64,000 nt of DNA from positions 806,001 through 870,000 of the forward strand of contig NZ_JAKZHX010000001.1 of the NCBI RefSeq assembly GCF_022568815.1, in the 5' to 3' direction. The notes below the pieces were generated by a model that had not been told where the DNA came from, did no database searches, and saw only the letters and a list, made by a program, of their open reading frames with translations. Of the stretch, positions 49,547 through 58,282 are shown piece by piece (position 1 is the first letter of the stretch; each line of letters begins with the position of its first letter). Made by a program: the position numbers and the translations under genes. This DNA comes from Undibacterium paludis (lineage in GTDB: Bacteria; Pseudomonadota; Gammaproteobacteria; Burkholderiales; Burkholderiaceae_D).

Positions 49547-52500
49547 TCAGGCATTTTCCGGATTCATTTTCAATGCCGCCGTGGTCTTTGCTGCTTGACG
49601 ATTTCGACCAGTCACTACATTAAAAAGTTTCACCAGCATGCGATAAATAAAGCGGACAAACAATAAGGTGAACAAGGCTTCCAGCATGGTCGTGCAAAAA
49701 CCCAGCAATGCATTACCTTCTGTCATGCGCCTGTGCATCTTGGCCATCATGCGGTCACGGGCAATTTCTATACTGTCATAGAAAGTTGGCACAACCAGCA
49801 AGGTCAGTATTGTCGACGTGATGGTTCCCCCTATGATGGCAATCGCCAGGGGGCGGTAAAACTCACCACCTTCACCCAGGCCCAGCGCTACCGGCAGCAT
49901 GCCGGCGATCAGGGCAAAGGTCGTCATCAGGATAGGACGCAAGCGTACACGACCAGCATGCATCAAGGCCTCTTCACGGTCTGAGCCTTCTGCCTCCTGT
50001 TTGCGTGCTGCATCCAGGAGGAGAATCGCATTCTTGGCAACCAGCCCCATGAGCATGATGATGCCGATAAAGCTCATCAGGTTCAGGGTGCTGCCCGTCA
50101 CCAGCAAAGCCAGGACCACACCGATCAGTGACAAGGGCAGTGACAGCATCACACCCAGCGGCGCCGTGAAGGAGCCGAACTGTATCACAAGTATCAGATA
50201 CATCAAACCTATGCCTGACAACAAAGCGATCAGCATCGCGCCAAATACTTCCTGCTGGTCCTGGCCGGAACCGCCAAGCGACAGGCCATAACCAGGCGGG
50301 TAATCAAAGGACTTGGCCAGTTTCATGGCGTCGTCAATCACCTCACCATTCGAGCGGCCCTGGGCATTGGCAGACACGGTGATGGTGCGCTTGCCATTGG
50401 AGTGCTCGATACCGGAAGGGCCTTTGCCCATGGTGATTGTGGCGATCTGGTCGAGCGGCACCATCTGGTTTGTACCTGATACAGCGATAGGCAGGCGTTC
50501 TATGTTTTCCTTGCTGACGCGATCATCGGGGTGCAGGCGTACTGCCACGTCGCGGGTTTCACCGGTGGGGTCTACCCAGTCACCGACTTCGATACCGGCA
50601 AAGGCAACACGCAAAGCCTGGGCTGCATCATTGGAAGAGATGCCCATGGAATTGGCAAGGCCGCGATTGAGTTCTATTTTCAGTTCTTTTTTCGGGTCCT
50701 GCTCAGACAAACCGACATCAACTGCACCTGGTACCTGACGCAGTTTATCCATGTAGGCACTGGTGATTTCAAGCAGCTTGCGTGAATCAGGGCCGGTAAA
50801 TTCTATCTGCACCGGTTTTTGCGCACCATTGTTCAGGTCGTCCAGCACCACGTATTCAGCACCAACCAGAACGCGTACTTTTTCACGCAATTCAGCAGCG
50901 ATCTCCTTGGCGCCACGCTTGCGTTCCGTGCGTTTGCCTATGTCCACATAAATACGGCCACCAGCCGGTGTGATATTGCTATTGGTGTCCTTGGTCTCTG
51001 GTATGGTGCGGGCAATTTCCGCCGCCCTTTCCATTTTCAGACGGGCATATTCGAGCGAAGAAGAAGCCGGCGTACGCACGGTAATCATCAGGTTGCCGGA
51101 ATCGGAAGCGGGCAGGAAACTGGTGCCCCCCCATTTGATCTGCAAGCCCAGGGCGGCCACCAGGCTGACCAGCGCAATCGCACTCATCCAGCGACGGTGA
51201 TGCAAAGCCCAGGCAATCACTTTGCCGTAACGGTCAGACTGATGATCAAACCAGTCATTGAAACGTGCCAGTACTTTGCTGATACCTTTCTTTGGCGCCG
51301 TATGGTGATCGGGCGGATCGCCCCAGTAAGCCGACAGCATCGGGTCCAGCGTGAACGAAATACCCAGACTGACCAGCACCGAACAGGCCACGGTCAGGGC
51401 AAACGGGCGGAACCATTCGCCGGGCATGCCCGGCATGAAAGCCACCGGAATGAACACAGCAATGATGGAAAAGGTCGTGGCAGCAACAGCCAAACCGATT
51501 TCTGCCGTGCCTTCGAGCGCCGCAGTACGGCGGTCTGAGCCGTTCTGCATGTGACGCACGATATTTTCACGCACCACGATCGCGTCATCAATGAGCACAC
51601 CTATCGCCAGCGACAAGCCCAGCAGGGTCATGAAGTTGAGCGTGAAGCCGCACAACCAGACGGCGATGAAGGCCGCAATGACCGACGTCGGCAGGCTCAG
51701 GGCCGTGATCAGGGTGGAACGCCAGGAGTTCAAAAAGGCGTACACAACAAAGATGGTCAGACCAGCGCCAAGTATCAGTGATTCAATGACGTTGTTGAGG
51801 CTGCGCTGGGCGTCCTTGCCACCATCGCGAGTAATTTCCAGCTTGGTGCCTGGCTGTGTTTTTTCAAACTCCTTGTTGATTTCATCGACCTTGTCACGCA
51901 CAGCCTTGGCCACACTAACTGTACTGGCATCACGGGCGCGGGTCACAAAAATACCGACATTCGGCTTACCACTACGTATGCTGAGGCCGTCTTTATCGGC
52001 AAAACTGTCTTCTATGGTTGCCACCTGTGACAGACGAACGATCTGGTCGCCAGTACGTTTGATAACGATGGCCTGGAATTCTTCCGGCGATTCTATACGG
52101 CCGACCAGGCGTATGCTTTCTTCATCAAGGCTGCCGCGTATCTTGCCAACCGGGGCATTGGTGTTCTGGTTGCGCAGGGCAGTCACGACTTCGCCCACCG
52201 ACACATTGAATTCACGCAGCTTTTCTGCACGCAAAAGCACGGAGAGCTCACGTTTCAGGGAACCACTGACTTCCACCGTGGCCACGCCACTAATACTACG
52301 TAATTTGTCAGCCAGGGTGTCTTCAGCCAGACGCGATATTTCGGCATGGGTCTGCTTGTTGGATGACAGCGCCATGTTGATGATGGGCTGCGCGCCCGGA
52401 TCCCAGCGGCGTATCATGGGTTCACGCATTTCTGTCGGCATCTTGTAGCGCAGGCCGGAAATGACATTGCGAACCTCATCCGAAGCTTCGATCATGTTTT

Positions 52501-52795
52501 TCTTGAAGCTAAAGCGCATGTCGAAGCGGCCGCTGTTTTCTGATGCCGTGGCCCATACTTCTTCTACGCCGGCCACGGCTTGCAGGGACTTCTCCAGCCG
52601 GTTGATGATTTCGCGTTCTACCGTATCTGGCGAAGCACCGGGGTAAGTGATCACGACGGACAAACCCGGCACTTCCACGTCAGGATTCTGGTTTACCCGC
52701 AGTTTGCTGAGTGCCAGCAAACCCAGGGCCATCAGCGCCACAATCAGGACGATGGTCGCTGTCGGCTTTTTGATACTGAAATCGGATAGGAACAT
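49547..52795 (-). CDS. RND efflux transporter (AcrB-like), second system
   Basis: The 1082-residue inner-membrane pump starts MFLSDFSIKKPTATIVLIVA and has the TM4 acidic pair in GVLIDDAIVVREN, the second-half MSFIGIIMLMGLVAKNAILL, and the usual periplasmic pore domains. The tail is about 50 residues longer than AcrB. It is closer to the MexK/MdtB-like HAE1 branch than to the pump at 4275. Its adaptor gene lies 2 bases upstream; no outer-membrane factor is encoded here, so it must borrow one. Confidence 0.94.
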   Translation of the reverse strand: MFLSDFSIKKPTATIVLIVALMALGLLALSKLRVNQNPDVEVPGLSVVITYPGASPDTVEREIINRLEKSLQAVAGVEEVWATASENSGRFDMRFSFKKNMIEASDEVRNVISGLRYKMPTEMREPMIRRWDPGAQPIINMALSSNKQTHAEISRLAEDTLADKLRSISGVATVEVSGSLKRELSVLLRAEKLREFNVSVGEVVTALRNQNTNAPVGKIRGSLDEESIRLVGRIESPEEFQAIVIKRTGDQIVRLSQVATIEDSFADKDGLSIRSGKPNVGIFVTRARDASTVSVAKAVRDKVDEINKEFEKTQPGTKLEITRDGGKDAQRSLNNVIESLILGAGLTIFVVYAFLNSWRSTLITALSLPTSVIAAFIAVWLCGFTLNFMTLLGLSLAIGVLIDDAIVVRENIVRHMQNGSDRRTAALEGTAEIGLAVAATTFSIIAVFIPVAFMPGMPGEWFRPFALTVACSVLVSLGISFTLDPMLSAYWGDPPDHHTAPKKGISKVLARFNDWFDHQSDRYGKVIAWALHHRRWMSAIALVSLVAALGLQIKWGGTSFLPASDSGNLMITVRTPASSSLEYARLKMERAAEIARTIPETKDTNSNITPAGGRIYVDIGKRTERKRGAKEIAAELREKVRVLVGAEYVVLDDLNNGAQKPVQIEFTGPDSRKLLEITSAYMDKLRQVPGAVDVGLSEQDPKKELKIELNRGLANSMGISSNDAAQALRVAFAGIEVGDWVDPTGETRDVAVRLHPDDRVSKENIERLPIAVSGTNQMVPLDQIATITMGKGPSGIEHSNGKRTITVSANAQGRSNGEVIDDAMKLAKSFDYPPGYGLSLGGSGQDQQEVFGAMLIALLSGIGLMYLILVIQFGSFTAPLGVMLSLPLSLIGVVLALLVTGSTLNLMSFIGIIMLMGLVAKNAILLLDAARKQEAEGSDREEALMHAGRVRLRPILMTTFALIAGMLPVALGLGEGGEFYRPLAIAIIGGTITSTILTLLVVPTFYDSIEIARDRMMAKMHRRMTEGNALLGFCTTMLEALFTLLFVRFIYRMLVKLFNVVTGRNRQAAKTTAALKMNPENA

Positions 52796-52797
52796 GA

Positions 52798-53994
52798 TTA
52801 TTTTCCTTGCGCTGGAGTAGCGTCAGCAACTGCGACCTTGGCCGTTGCCATTTCTATGTTCTGACCATCCTTGAAGCTGGAACTGGGGCTGCGCATCACA
52901 ACATCACCTGCTGTCAGGCCGCTGCGGATTTCATAATTGCCAGTACGCTGGTCACGCTTGCCAACCTGCAGGTCAACCTTGGCCAGGGTTTTTCCGGCGA
53001 CTTTCCAGGCATAGGCCTTGTCACCACTCTTGACAACGGCAGCCTCGGGCAGCATCAGGGCGCTGATGGTGGCAGCCTCAATATTGCCTTCTGCATACAG
53101 GCCAGATACGCTGGGTTGCTTGCTGTCGGCAAAAGCGACCAGCACTTCAACCTGGCGAGTAACATCATTGGCGGAAGGATCAACACGAGTGACCTTGCCA
53201 CGGAACTCTTGACCGGCATAGCCATTGATACGGAAACTTACAGGCTGACCGACCTTCACCATGGCGATCTTGTCGGTGGAAACACGGCCGGCAAAACGCA
53301 TGCTGGTCGGGTCGATGACTTTCACTAATTCCTTGCCTATGGCGGCAGTATCACCGGCCGATACCTTGCGTTCGCTGACCACACCGTCAAATGGCGCGCG
53401 TACAACAGTGCGCTGCAATTGCTGACGTGCCGTCACGGCCCTGGCTTTGGCTGCCGACAACTCACTCTGTGCACTGTTGCGACGCACTTCGGCATCATCG
53501 AGTGCCTGCAAGGAGGTCATGCCGGAAGCACGCAGGGTTTTCAGCCTTTGCAGGGCGCGGTCAGCCTGGTCCAGTGCCAGTGCAGCATTACGGGACGCGT
53601 CTTCGGCAGAATTGAGGTTGTCACGGATGGAGGTTTCATCCAGTTTGACCAGGATATCGCCACGTTTGACGACGTCACCGTTTTCCTTCAATACCTGTAA
53701 GACTATCGCGGACACTTCAGCCCGCAAATCAGCCTTGCGCTCTGGCTGTATGGAACCGGTGACGACCGGACCGGATGCCAGTGCATTGCTTTGTACGGTC
53801 ATGACGTCTTCCGGTGCGATAACCAGCTTGACAGGCGGTTTGTCCTTCTTGTCCTTGGCATCACTCTTGTCCGCAGTTGCGCTGGCACTAGCACTGGCCT
53901 CGGAACTGGCACTGGCTTTTTCCGTGGCTTTGTCTTTGCTGCATGCCGCCAGGGCAGAAGCAATGGCAAGAACAAGTAGAGTTTTACGTAACAT
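52798..53994 (-). CDS. RND efflux periplasmic adaptor lipoprotein, second system
   Basis: The 398-residue product has a lipobox LAAC followed by a charged Ser/Ala/Lys-rich segment, then the membrane-fusion layout: lipoyl half (LRAEVSAIVLQVLKENGDVV), helical hairpin, lipoyl half (RTVVRAPFDGVVSERKVSAG) and beta barrel. It links the pump encoded 2 bases downstream to an outer-membrane channel. It is only distantly like the adaptor at 7491. Confidence 0.93.
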   Translation of the reverse strand: MLRKTLLVLAIASALAACSKDKATEKASASSEASASASATADKSDAKDKKDKPPVKLVIAPEDVMTVQSNALASGPVVTGSIQPERKADLRAEVSAIVLQVLKENGDVVKRGDILVKLDETSIRDNLNSAEDASRNAALALDQADRALQRLKTLRASGMTSLQALDDAEVRRNSAQSELSAAKARAVTARQQLQRTVVRAPFDGVVSERKVSAGDTAAIGKELVKVIDPTSMRFAGRVSTDKIAMVKVGQPVSFRINGYAGQEFRGKVTRVDPSANDVTRQVEVLVAFADSKQPSVSGLYAEGNIEAATISALMLPEAAVVKSGDKAYAWKVAGKTLAKVDLQVGKRDQRTGNYEIRSGLTAGDVVMRSPSSSFKDGQNIEMATAKVAVADATPAQGK

Positions 53995-54446
53995 GATGGG
54001 CCCTGTCGCTATTGGTTTGGGGGAAATTCGGATGAGAAAGTATTCCCTGCCTGCCTGTCCATTTCAATGGCCAAGGTTTTGAAGTGCATTTTTCCGGGGA
54101 TGAAATGCCGATTTTGCTGCCTGAAATGCAATCGGGCTGGCCTGAAAACTGCAGACTAGGACTCTTGCATTGGAGATAAGTTCAGAAATAGCTGTTTTTC
54201 AGCAAGCGCATCGCCGATTCCTGGCGCATGTTTCAGTGACGGTCACTGCCCTGGATATTTCTCAGGCAAACGCGGCAATAAGCTGGGCTGACGCTGCAAG
54301 AACAGGTTCAACTCTACCTGCGATTCATGGTGCTGATCTGGCGGCAGGCTGAAATCACTGGCAGAGACTTTCAAGACCAGTTCAAGACGTGAAGCCGCTG
54401 TTGCATGCCAGTACGCCAACGCAATGGCATGCAACAACCTTGACGC
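53995..54446. other. 452-base intergenic region upstream of the second RND operon
   Basis: It holds the expected promoter of the adaptor-pump operon and the end of the bdhA transcript. The only clear structure is the inverted repeat at 54400-54435. Short frames in it have no family resemblance. Confidence 0.4.
54400..54435. repeat. Perfect 11-bp inverted repeat downstream of bdhA
   Basis: GTTGCATGCCA (54400-54410) and its exact complement TGGCATGCAAC (54425-54435) flank a 14-base loop, 12 bases after the bdhA stop. No T run follows on the minus strand, so it may be a Rho-dependent end or a stability stem. Confidence 0.65.
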
Positions 54447-55229
54447 TTACTGCATATGCCAGCCATGGCTGACGGTAATCGACTGTCCGGTCAGGGCATT
54501 CGAGCCAAAAGCTGCCAGGAACAGCGCCGTCTGCGCCACGTCCTGCACCGTGGTGAATTCACCATCGACGGTTTCCTTAAGCATGACGTTCTTGATGACA
54601 TCTGCTTCTGAAATGCCGAGTTCCTTGGCCTGTTCAGGGATTTGCTTGTCCACCAACGGCGTGCGCACAAAACCGGGGCAAATCACATTGGCGCGTATGC
54701 CGTCTTTGGCGCCTTCTTTGGCAACCACCTTGGCCAGGCCGATCAGGCCATGCTTGGCGGTCACATAGGGCGCTTTCAGCGGCGAAGCCTCATGCGAATG
54801 GACTGATCCCATGTAAATCACGGTGCCCCCCTTGCCACCGGCTATCATGGCGCGCATGGCTGCCCGTGTAGTCAGGAAAGCGCCATCGAGATGAATCGCG
54901 GTCAGTTTCTTCCAGTTGTCGAGGCTGAGATCAACGATGGGACTGATGATCTGGATACCGGCATTGCTGATCAGTATATCGACGCCGCCATACGCTGCCA
55001 CGGCATCGGCCACGCCTTTATCCACCTGGGCTTCATCAGTCACATTCATGGCAACCGCCATGGCTGTACCACCTGTGGCCTCAATTTCTTTTGCTGTCGC
55101 CGTCGCGGCTTCCAGGGCCATGTCGGCGATGACTATTTTTGCGCCCTGTCTGGCATATTCTATGGCGATTTCCTTGCCTATGCCGCTGGCTGCGCCGGTA
55201 ATGATGGCGACTTTGTCTTTCAGTAACAT
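54447..55229 (-). CDS. bdhA: D-3-hydroxybutyrate dehydrogenase (SDR family)
   Basis: The 260-residue short-chain dehydrogenase has the NAD site TGAASGIG (11-18), NNAG-like SNAG (88-91), catalytic Ser142, Tyr155 and Lys159 in [10 protein letters not shown], and the end [13 protein letters not shown] typical of 3-hydroxybutyrate dehydrogenases of Burkholderiales. It interconverts 3-hydroxybutyrate and acetoacetate, a step in PHB and ketone-body use. The ATG at 55229 with AAGGA 8 bases upstream gives the family length; the frame is open to 55280. It lies 10 bases after the acetoacetate decarboxylase gene. Confidence 0.92.
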   Translation of the reverse strand: MLLKDKVAIITGAASGIGKEIAIEYARQGAKIVIADMALEAATATAKEIEATGGTAMAVAMNVTDEAQVDKGVADAVAAYGGVDILISNAGIQIISPIVDLSLDNWKKLTAIHLDGAFLTTRAAMRAMIAGGKGGTVIYMGSVHSHEASPLKAPYVTAKHGLIGLAKVVAKEGAKDGIRANVICPGFVRTPLVDKQIPEQAKELGISEADVIKNVMLKETVDGEFTTVQDVAQTALFLAAFGSNALTGQSITVSHGWHMQ

Positions 55230-55239
55230 GGGATATCCT

Positions 55240-55986
55240 TTACTTTTTGTGAGTGAGGTAGTCGTAGGCAACCGTGCCATAGGGCAAGGTCAGGTCTGCG
55301 AGTATGTGGACGGCGGATAAAACTTCCAGCACGGGCAAGGCTGCCACCGGCGCCAGCGCATGGGCATGCAGGGCCAGTGCGCCAGGGCCACTCCAGGCGC
55401 CCTTGATATGGATGTCAGTCAGGCTGTATTGCACCAGCTCGCAAATGCGCGGGCTGCCATCAACATGGGGAATGATCTTCAGCAGAAAGCTTGGCGTTGC
55501 CATCGCAGCCTTGATTGCTTCGGCCTCAAGCGTGCTGTGCTTGAAGCCCATGGTGCCGGTCGCCACCCGTGTATCGCTATAGTCCAGCGTACCGACCAGG
55601 GTGTCCTTATGCACCCTCAGTTCGGGTTCACCGAGTTTTTTCGGGAAACCCCATAATTCACGACCGGCCGCAATTGGCGGGTGATCATTCAGGTACATGC
55701 TGTGTACGTAACCACCGGCAACACCATCAAGCGTCACCGGTATCACCTGACCTGATTCGCAATAATGACCAAAGCCGGTCGAGTCGGGCATGTTGATGAA
55801 TTCAAACTTGACGACAGGCTCCGTCATCTGCAAAGGAGCTGGGATGACTTTCGCCAGCAGGTCCGGATCAGTACGATAGCTAATGATCAGGTATTCACGG
55901 TCAGTGAAACGGTAGGGGCCGGGCGGGAACGCTGAATTGCTATACGGCATGGCGAATGCATGCCGGCGAATCTCATCTTCTGTCAT
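55240..55986 (-). CDS. adc: Acetoacetate decarboxylase
   Basis: The 248-residue product matches ADC across its length: [38 protein letters not shown], and the Schiff-base Lys region [10 protein letters not shown] (Lys116/Lys117). It converts acetoacetate to acetone and CO2. With bdhA 10 bases downstream it forms a two-gene minus-strand operon for 3-hydroxybutyrate/acetoacetate turnover. Confidence 0.93.
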   Translation of the reverse strand: MTEDEIRRHAFAMPYSNSAFPPGPYRFTDREYLIISYRTDPDLLAKVIPAPLQMTEPVVKFEFINMPDSTGFGHYCESGQVIPVTLDGVAGGYVHSMYLNDHPPIAAGRELWGFPKKLGEPELRVHKDTLVGTLDYSDTRVATGTMGFKHSTLEAEAIKAAMATPSFLLKIIPHVDGSPRICELVQYSLTDIHIKGAWSGPGALALHAHALAPVAALPVLEVLSAVHILADLTLPYGTVAYDYLTHKK

Positions 55987-56158
55987 GGTCGTTTCTTCCC
56001 TGTATTGGCAAGCCGTAAAACCTTGGGCACGTCACACCAGGCCCGAGCCTGTTGGCGGATTGCCATAAGAACCATACAGATAATAACCGAGTGCAGATTT
56101 TCAAGTGTTACGAACTTGTTACAGTGCTGGCCAGGCATTCAATACTGGGTATCGGATA

Positions 56159-56956
56159 TCAGACGCCTCCTGACAAAGCTTGCCTGACAGCATCGACATA
56201 GCTCTTGCTGACCTGCACTTCATCACCGCAGCGCAGACGCAGTTGATAACTGCCATTACCCAGGGCCAGAAGGTGGGCGCATTGTTCGGTCCTGACAATG
56301 ACGCTGCGATGCACCCGCAGGAACTGTTGCGGGTCCAGGTATTCTTCCAGCTTGCTCAGGGGCACGCGATGCAATACCACGCGCTTGTCCAGATGCAGCT
56401 CCACATAATTGCCCGCTGCCGCCATCCAGTACACCTGGTCAAGCAGGATGCTTTCCATTTCACCGATGGAGCGCACCACGACCTGCCGCACATAGACCGG
56501 CGCCTGCCCCTCCGGTTTTCTGGCGTCGATAAACTGATTCAGCACCTGGCCATAGCCAGCCTGGCGGGTATAGGCCAGCATTTCCCTGGCGCGCTCCAGG
56601 GTCTGTGCAAACCTGTCCGCCTTGAAGGGCTTGAGCAGGTAATCGAGGGCATGCAGTTCAAAGGCATCAACAGCATGGGCATTGAAGGCTGTCACAAAAA
56701 TGACCAGTGGCGGCCTGGCTTGTGCCGCCAGTGTACGCGCCAGCTCCAGACCACTTTCTTTGGGCATCTGTATATCAAGGAACACGACATCAACGGCATG
56801 CGCTGCCAGGAATTCGCGGGCGCTGGCGGCGTTCCTGAATTCGGCCAGCACCTGCCAGTCGCTATGTTTGCCGAGCGCATAGCGCAAGGTAACGCGGGCA
56901 TGCTCTTCATCATCGACGATGATGCAACTTGGTTTATCCAGTTTGGCCATATCCAT
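56159..56956 (-). CDS. LytTR-type response regulator
   Basis: The 265-residue product has a receiver domain (acidic pocket VDDEE at 14-18, phosphoacceptor Asp61 in VVFLDIQMPKESGL, Thr in FVTAFN) and a C-terminal LytTR DNA-binding domain (residues about 160-260: VYWMAAAGNYVELHLDKRVV, LEEYLDPQQFLRVHRSVIVR). It is the partner of the LytS-type kinase upstream, whose stop is 1 base from this start. LytTR regulators bind direct repeats and often control cell-wall, virulence or export genes. A second start at 56950 is possible. Confidence 0.93.
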   Translation of the reverse strand: MDMAKLDKPSCIIVDDEEHARVTLRYALGKHSDWQVLAEFRNAASAREFLAAHAVDVVFLDIQMPKESGLELARTLAAQARPPLVIFVTAFNAHAVDAFELHALDYLLKPFKADRFAQTLERAREMLAYTRQAGYGQVLNQFIDARKPEGQAPVYVRQVVVRSIGEMESILLDQVYWMAAAGNYVELHLDKRVVLHRVPLSKLEEYLDPQQFLRVHRSVIVRTEQCAHLLALGNGSYQLRLRCGDEVQVSKSYVDAVRQALSGGV

Positions 56957-56957
56957 G

Positions 56958-58124
56958 CTATTGGCCGCCTGTCTGATTCATGGGATGCCCCGTGGGCAAA
57001 CGTATGCAAACCTGGAAGCGACCGGCATCAAGCCCTGTCTGCAAGGATGCCGCATCCCCGTAAGCCAGTTGCAGACGCGCCGCCGTATTGCGCAAACCCA
57101 GGCCTGCACCAGGGTTGGCTGCGGCTTCGGCATGGACTGGGTTGCTGATACAGATCAGCAATTGCCCGCCCTCCCGGGTAAAACGGCACAGGATATCGCT
57201 GGCTTCTTCATGGCAATCAAGATCATGGCGCAAGGCATTTTCTATCAGGGGTTGCAGCAGCAGTGGCGGACACTCACATTGTCCCAGTCCATCATCGACA
57301 CCTTCCAGGCTGATGTGCAGGCGCTCACCATAGCGCAGTCTTTGCAGGGCCAGGTAGTCTTGCACAAAAGCCAGTTCTTCCCCCAGCCTCACCCATTGCT
57401 TGTCACCGGCTGCCAGGGCGTAGCGCAACAGATCGCTGAGCCCGTGTATGCCATTGAGGGCGACATCCTTGTTGTCAGAAATAACCAGGGCGCTGATGGC
57501 ATTGAGGGCATTGAACATGAAATGCGGCTCAAGTTGTGCACGCAGGGCCAGGCTCTTCTGCTGTTCCAGTTCAAGACGCAGGGCCAGCGCATCTGCCCTT
57601 TCCTGCGCCCAGGCGCGGTTTCTTTCCTGGCTTTGTTGCCAGACCTTGACAGTCACCACGGCAAAATACACGGCGCTGATGGATGACAGGCGCAACAGGG
57701 CCGCCAGCTTGTCGAAGACCTGCAATTGTGCAGTGACGGCCCCCCAGTTCAGGTCATACGGGCCATCAAGGCTGACCAGGCTGCCCACATACAATAACTG
57801 CAGCGGCAAGACGATCAGCAACAGCAAGGCATAGCCAAGAGCGATATGTTTCTTGCTATTGATGAACCAGGGCCAGCGCGCAAAGCAAAGCATCAGGACA
57901 AAGCCCAATATGGCAAGTGCAATCGAGCTGCGGCCCCAGCTAAGGAAGATCAGCCAGAAATCACCCTGCACACCTTCGCGCAAATCATCGTTGAGTGAAG
58001 TCAGTGCGCCAACCAGACTCAAGCTGGTCCAGATAACCAGGTTGAGCAACAATATCTGCGCCACCGCCTGCCAGGACTGGCGTGTCGGTTGCTGTTTGCC
58101 CGGAAGATTGCTGGTGGTATCCAT
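56958..58124 (-). CDS. LytS-type sensor histidine kinase (His_kinase family)
   Basis: The 388-residue kinase has four membrane helices (within residues 20-165), a short coiled coil, and the PF06580 phosphoacceptor region RAQLEPHFMFNALNAISALV with His201, then the ATP-binding domain (LLQPLIENALRHDL, GAGLGLRNTAARL). No extracytoplasmic sensor domain of size is present, so it probably senses within the membrane. It is cotranscribed with the LytTR regulator. Confidence 0.92.
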   Translation of the reverse strand: MDTTSNLPGKQQPTRQSWQAVAQILLLNLVIWTSLSLVGALTSLNDDLREGVQGDFWLIFLSWGRSSIALAILGFVLMLCFARWPWFINSKKHIALGYALLLLIVLPLQLLYVGSLVSLDGPYDLNWGAVTAQLQVFDKLAALLRLSSISAVYFAVVTVKVWQQSQERNRAWAQERADALALRLELEQQKSLALRAQLEPHFMFNALNAISALVISDNKDVALNGIHGLSDLLRYALAAGDKQWVRLGEELAFVQDYLALQRLRYGERLHISLEGVDDGLGQCECPPLLLQPLIENALRHDLDCHEEASDILCRFTREGGQLLICISNPVHAEAAANPGAGLGLRNTAARLQLAYGDAASLQTGLDAGRFQVCIRLPTGHPMNQTGGQ

Positions 58125-58282
58125 GGCATCCAGTATATCAGCGCCAGCACGGCCAGCATCCCCGTGCGGCCGTTTTCATCACGGCATCAATCATTTTCAT
58201 CACTCAGCGCAACCAGACTGCTTACAGCCAGCACAAAATCCGCCCTCATCAAGCTTATGAACGAGCGGTAGCGGAGGATTCA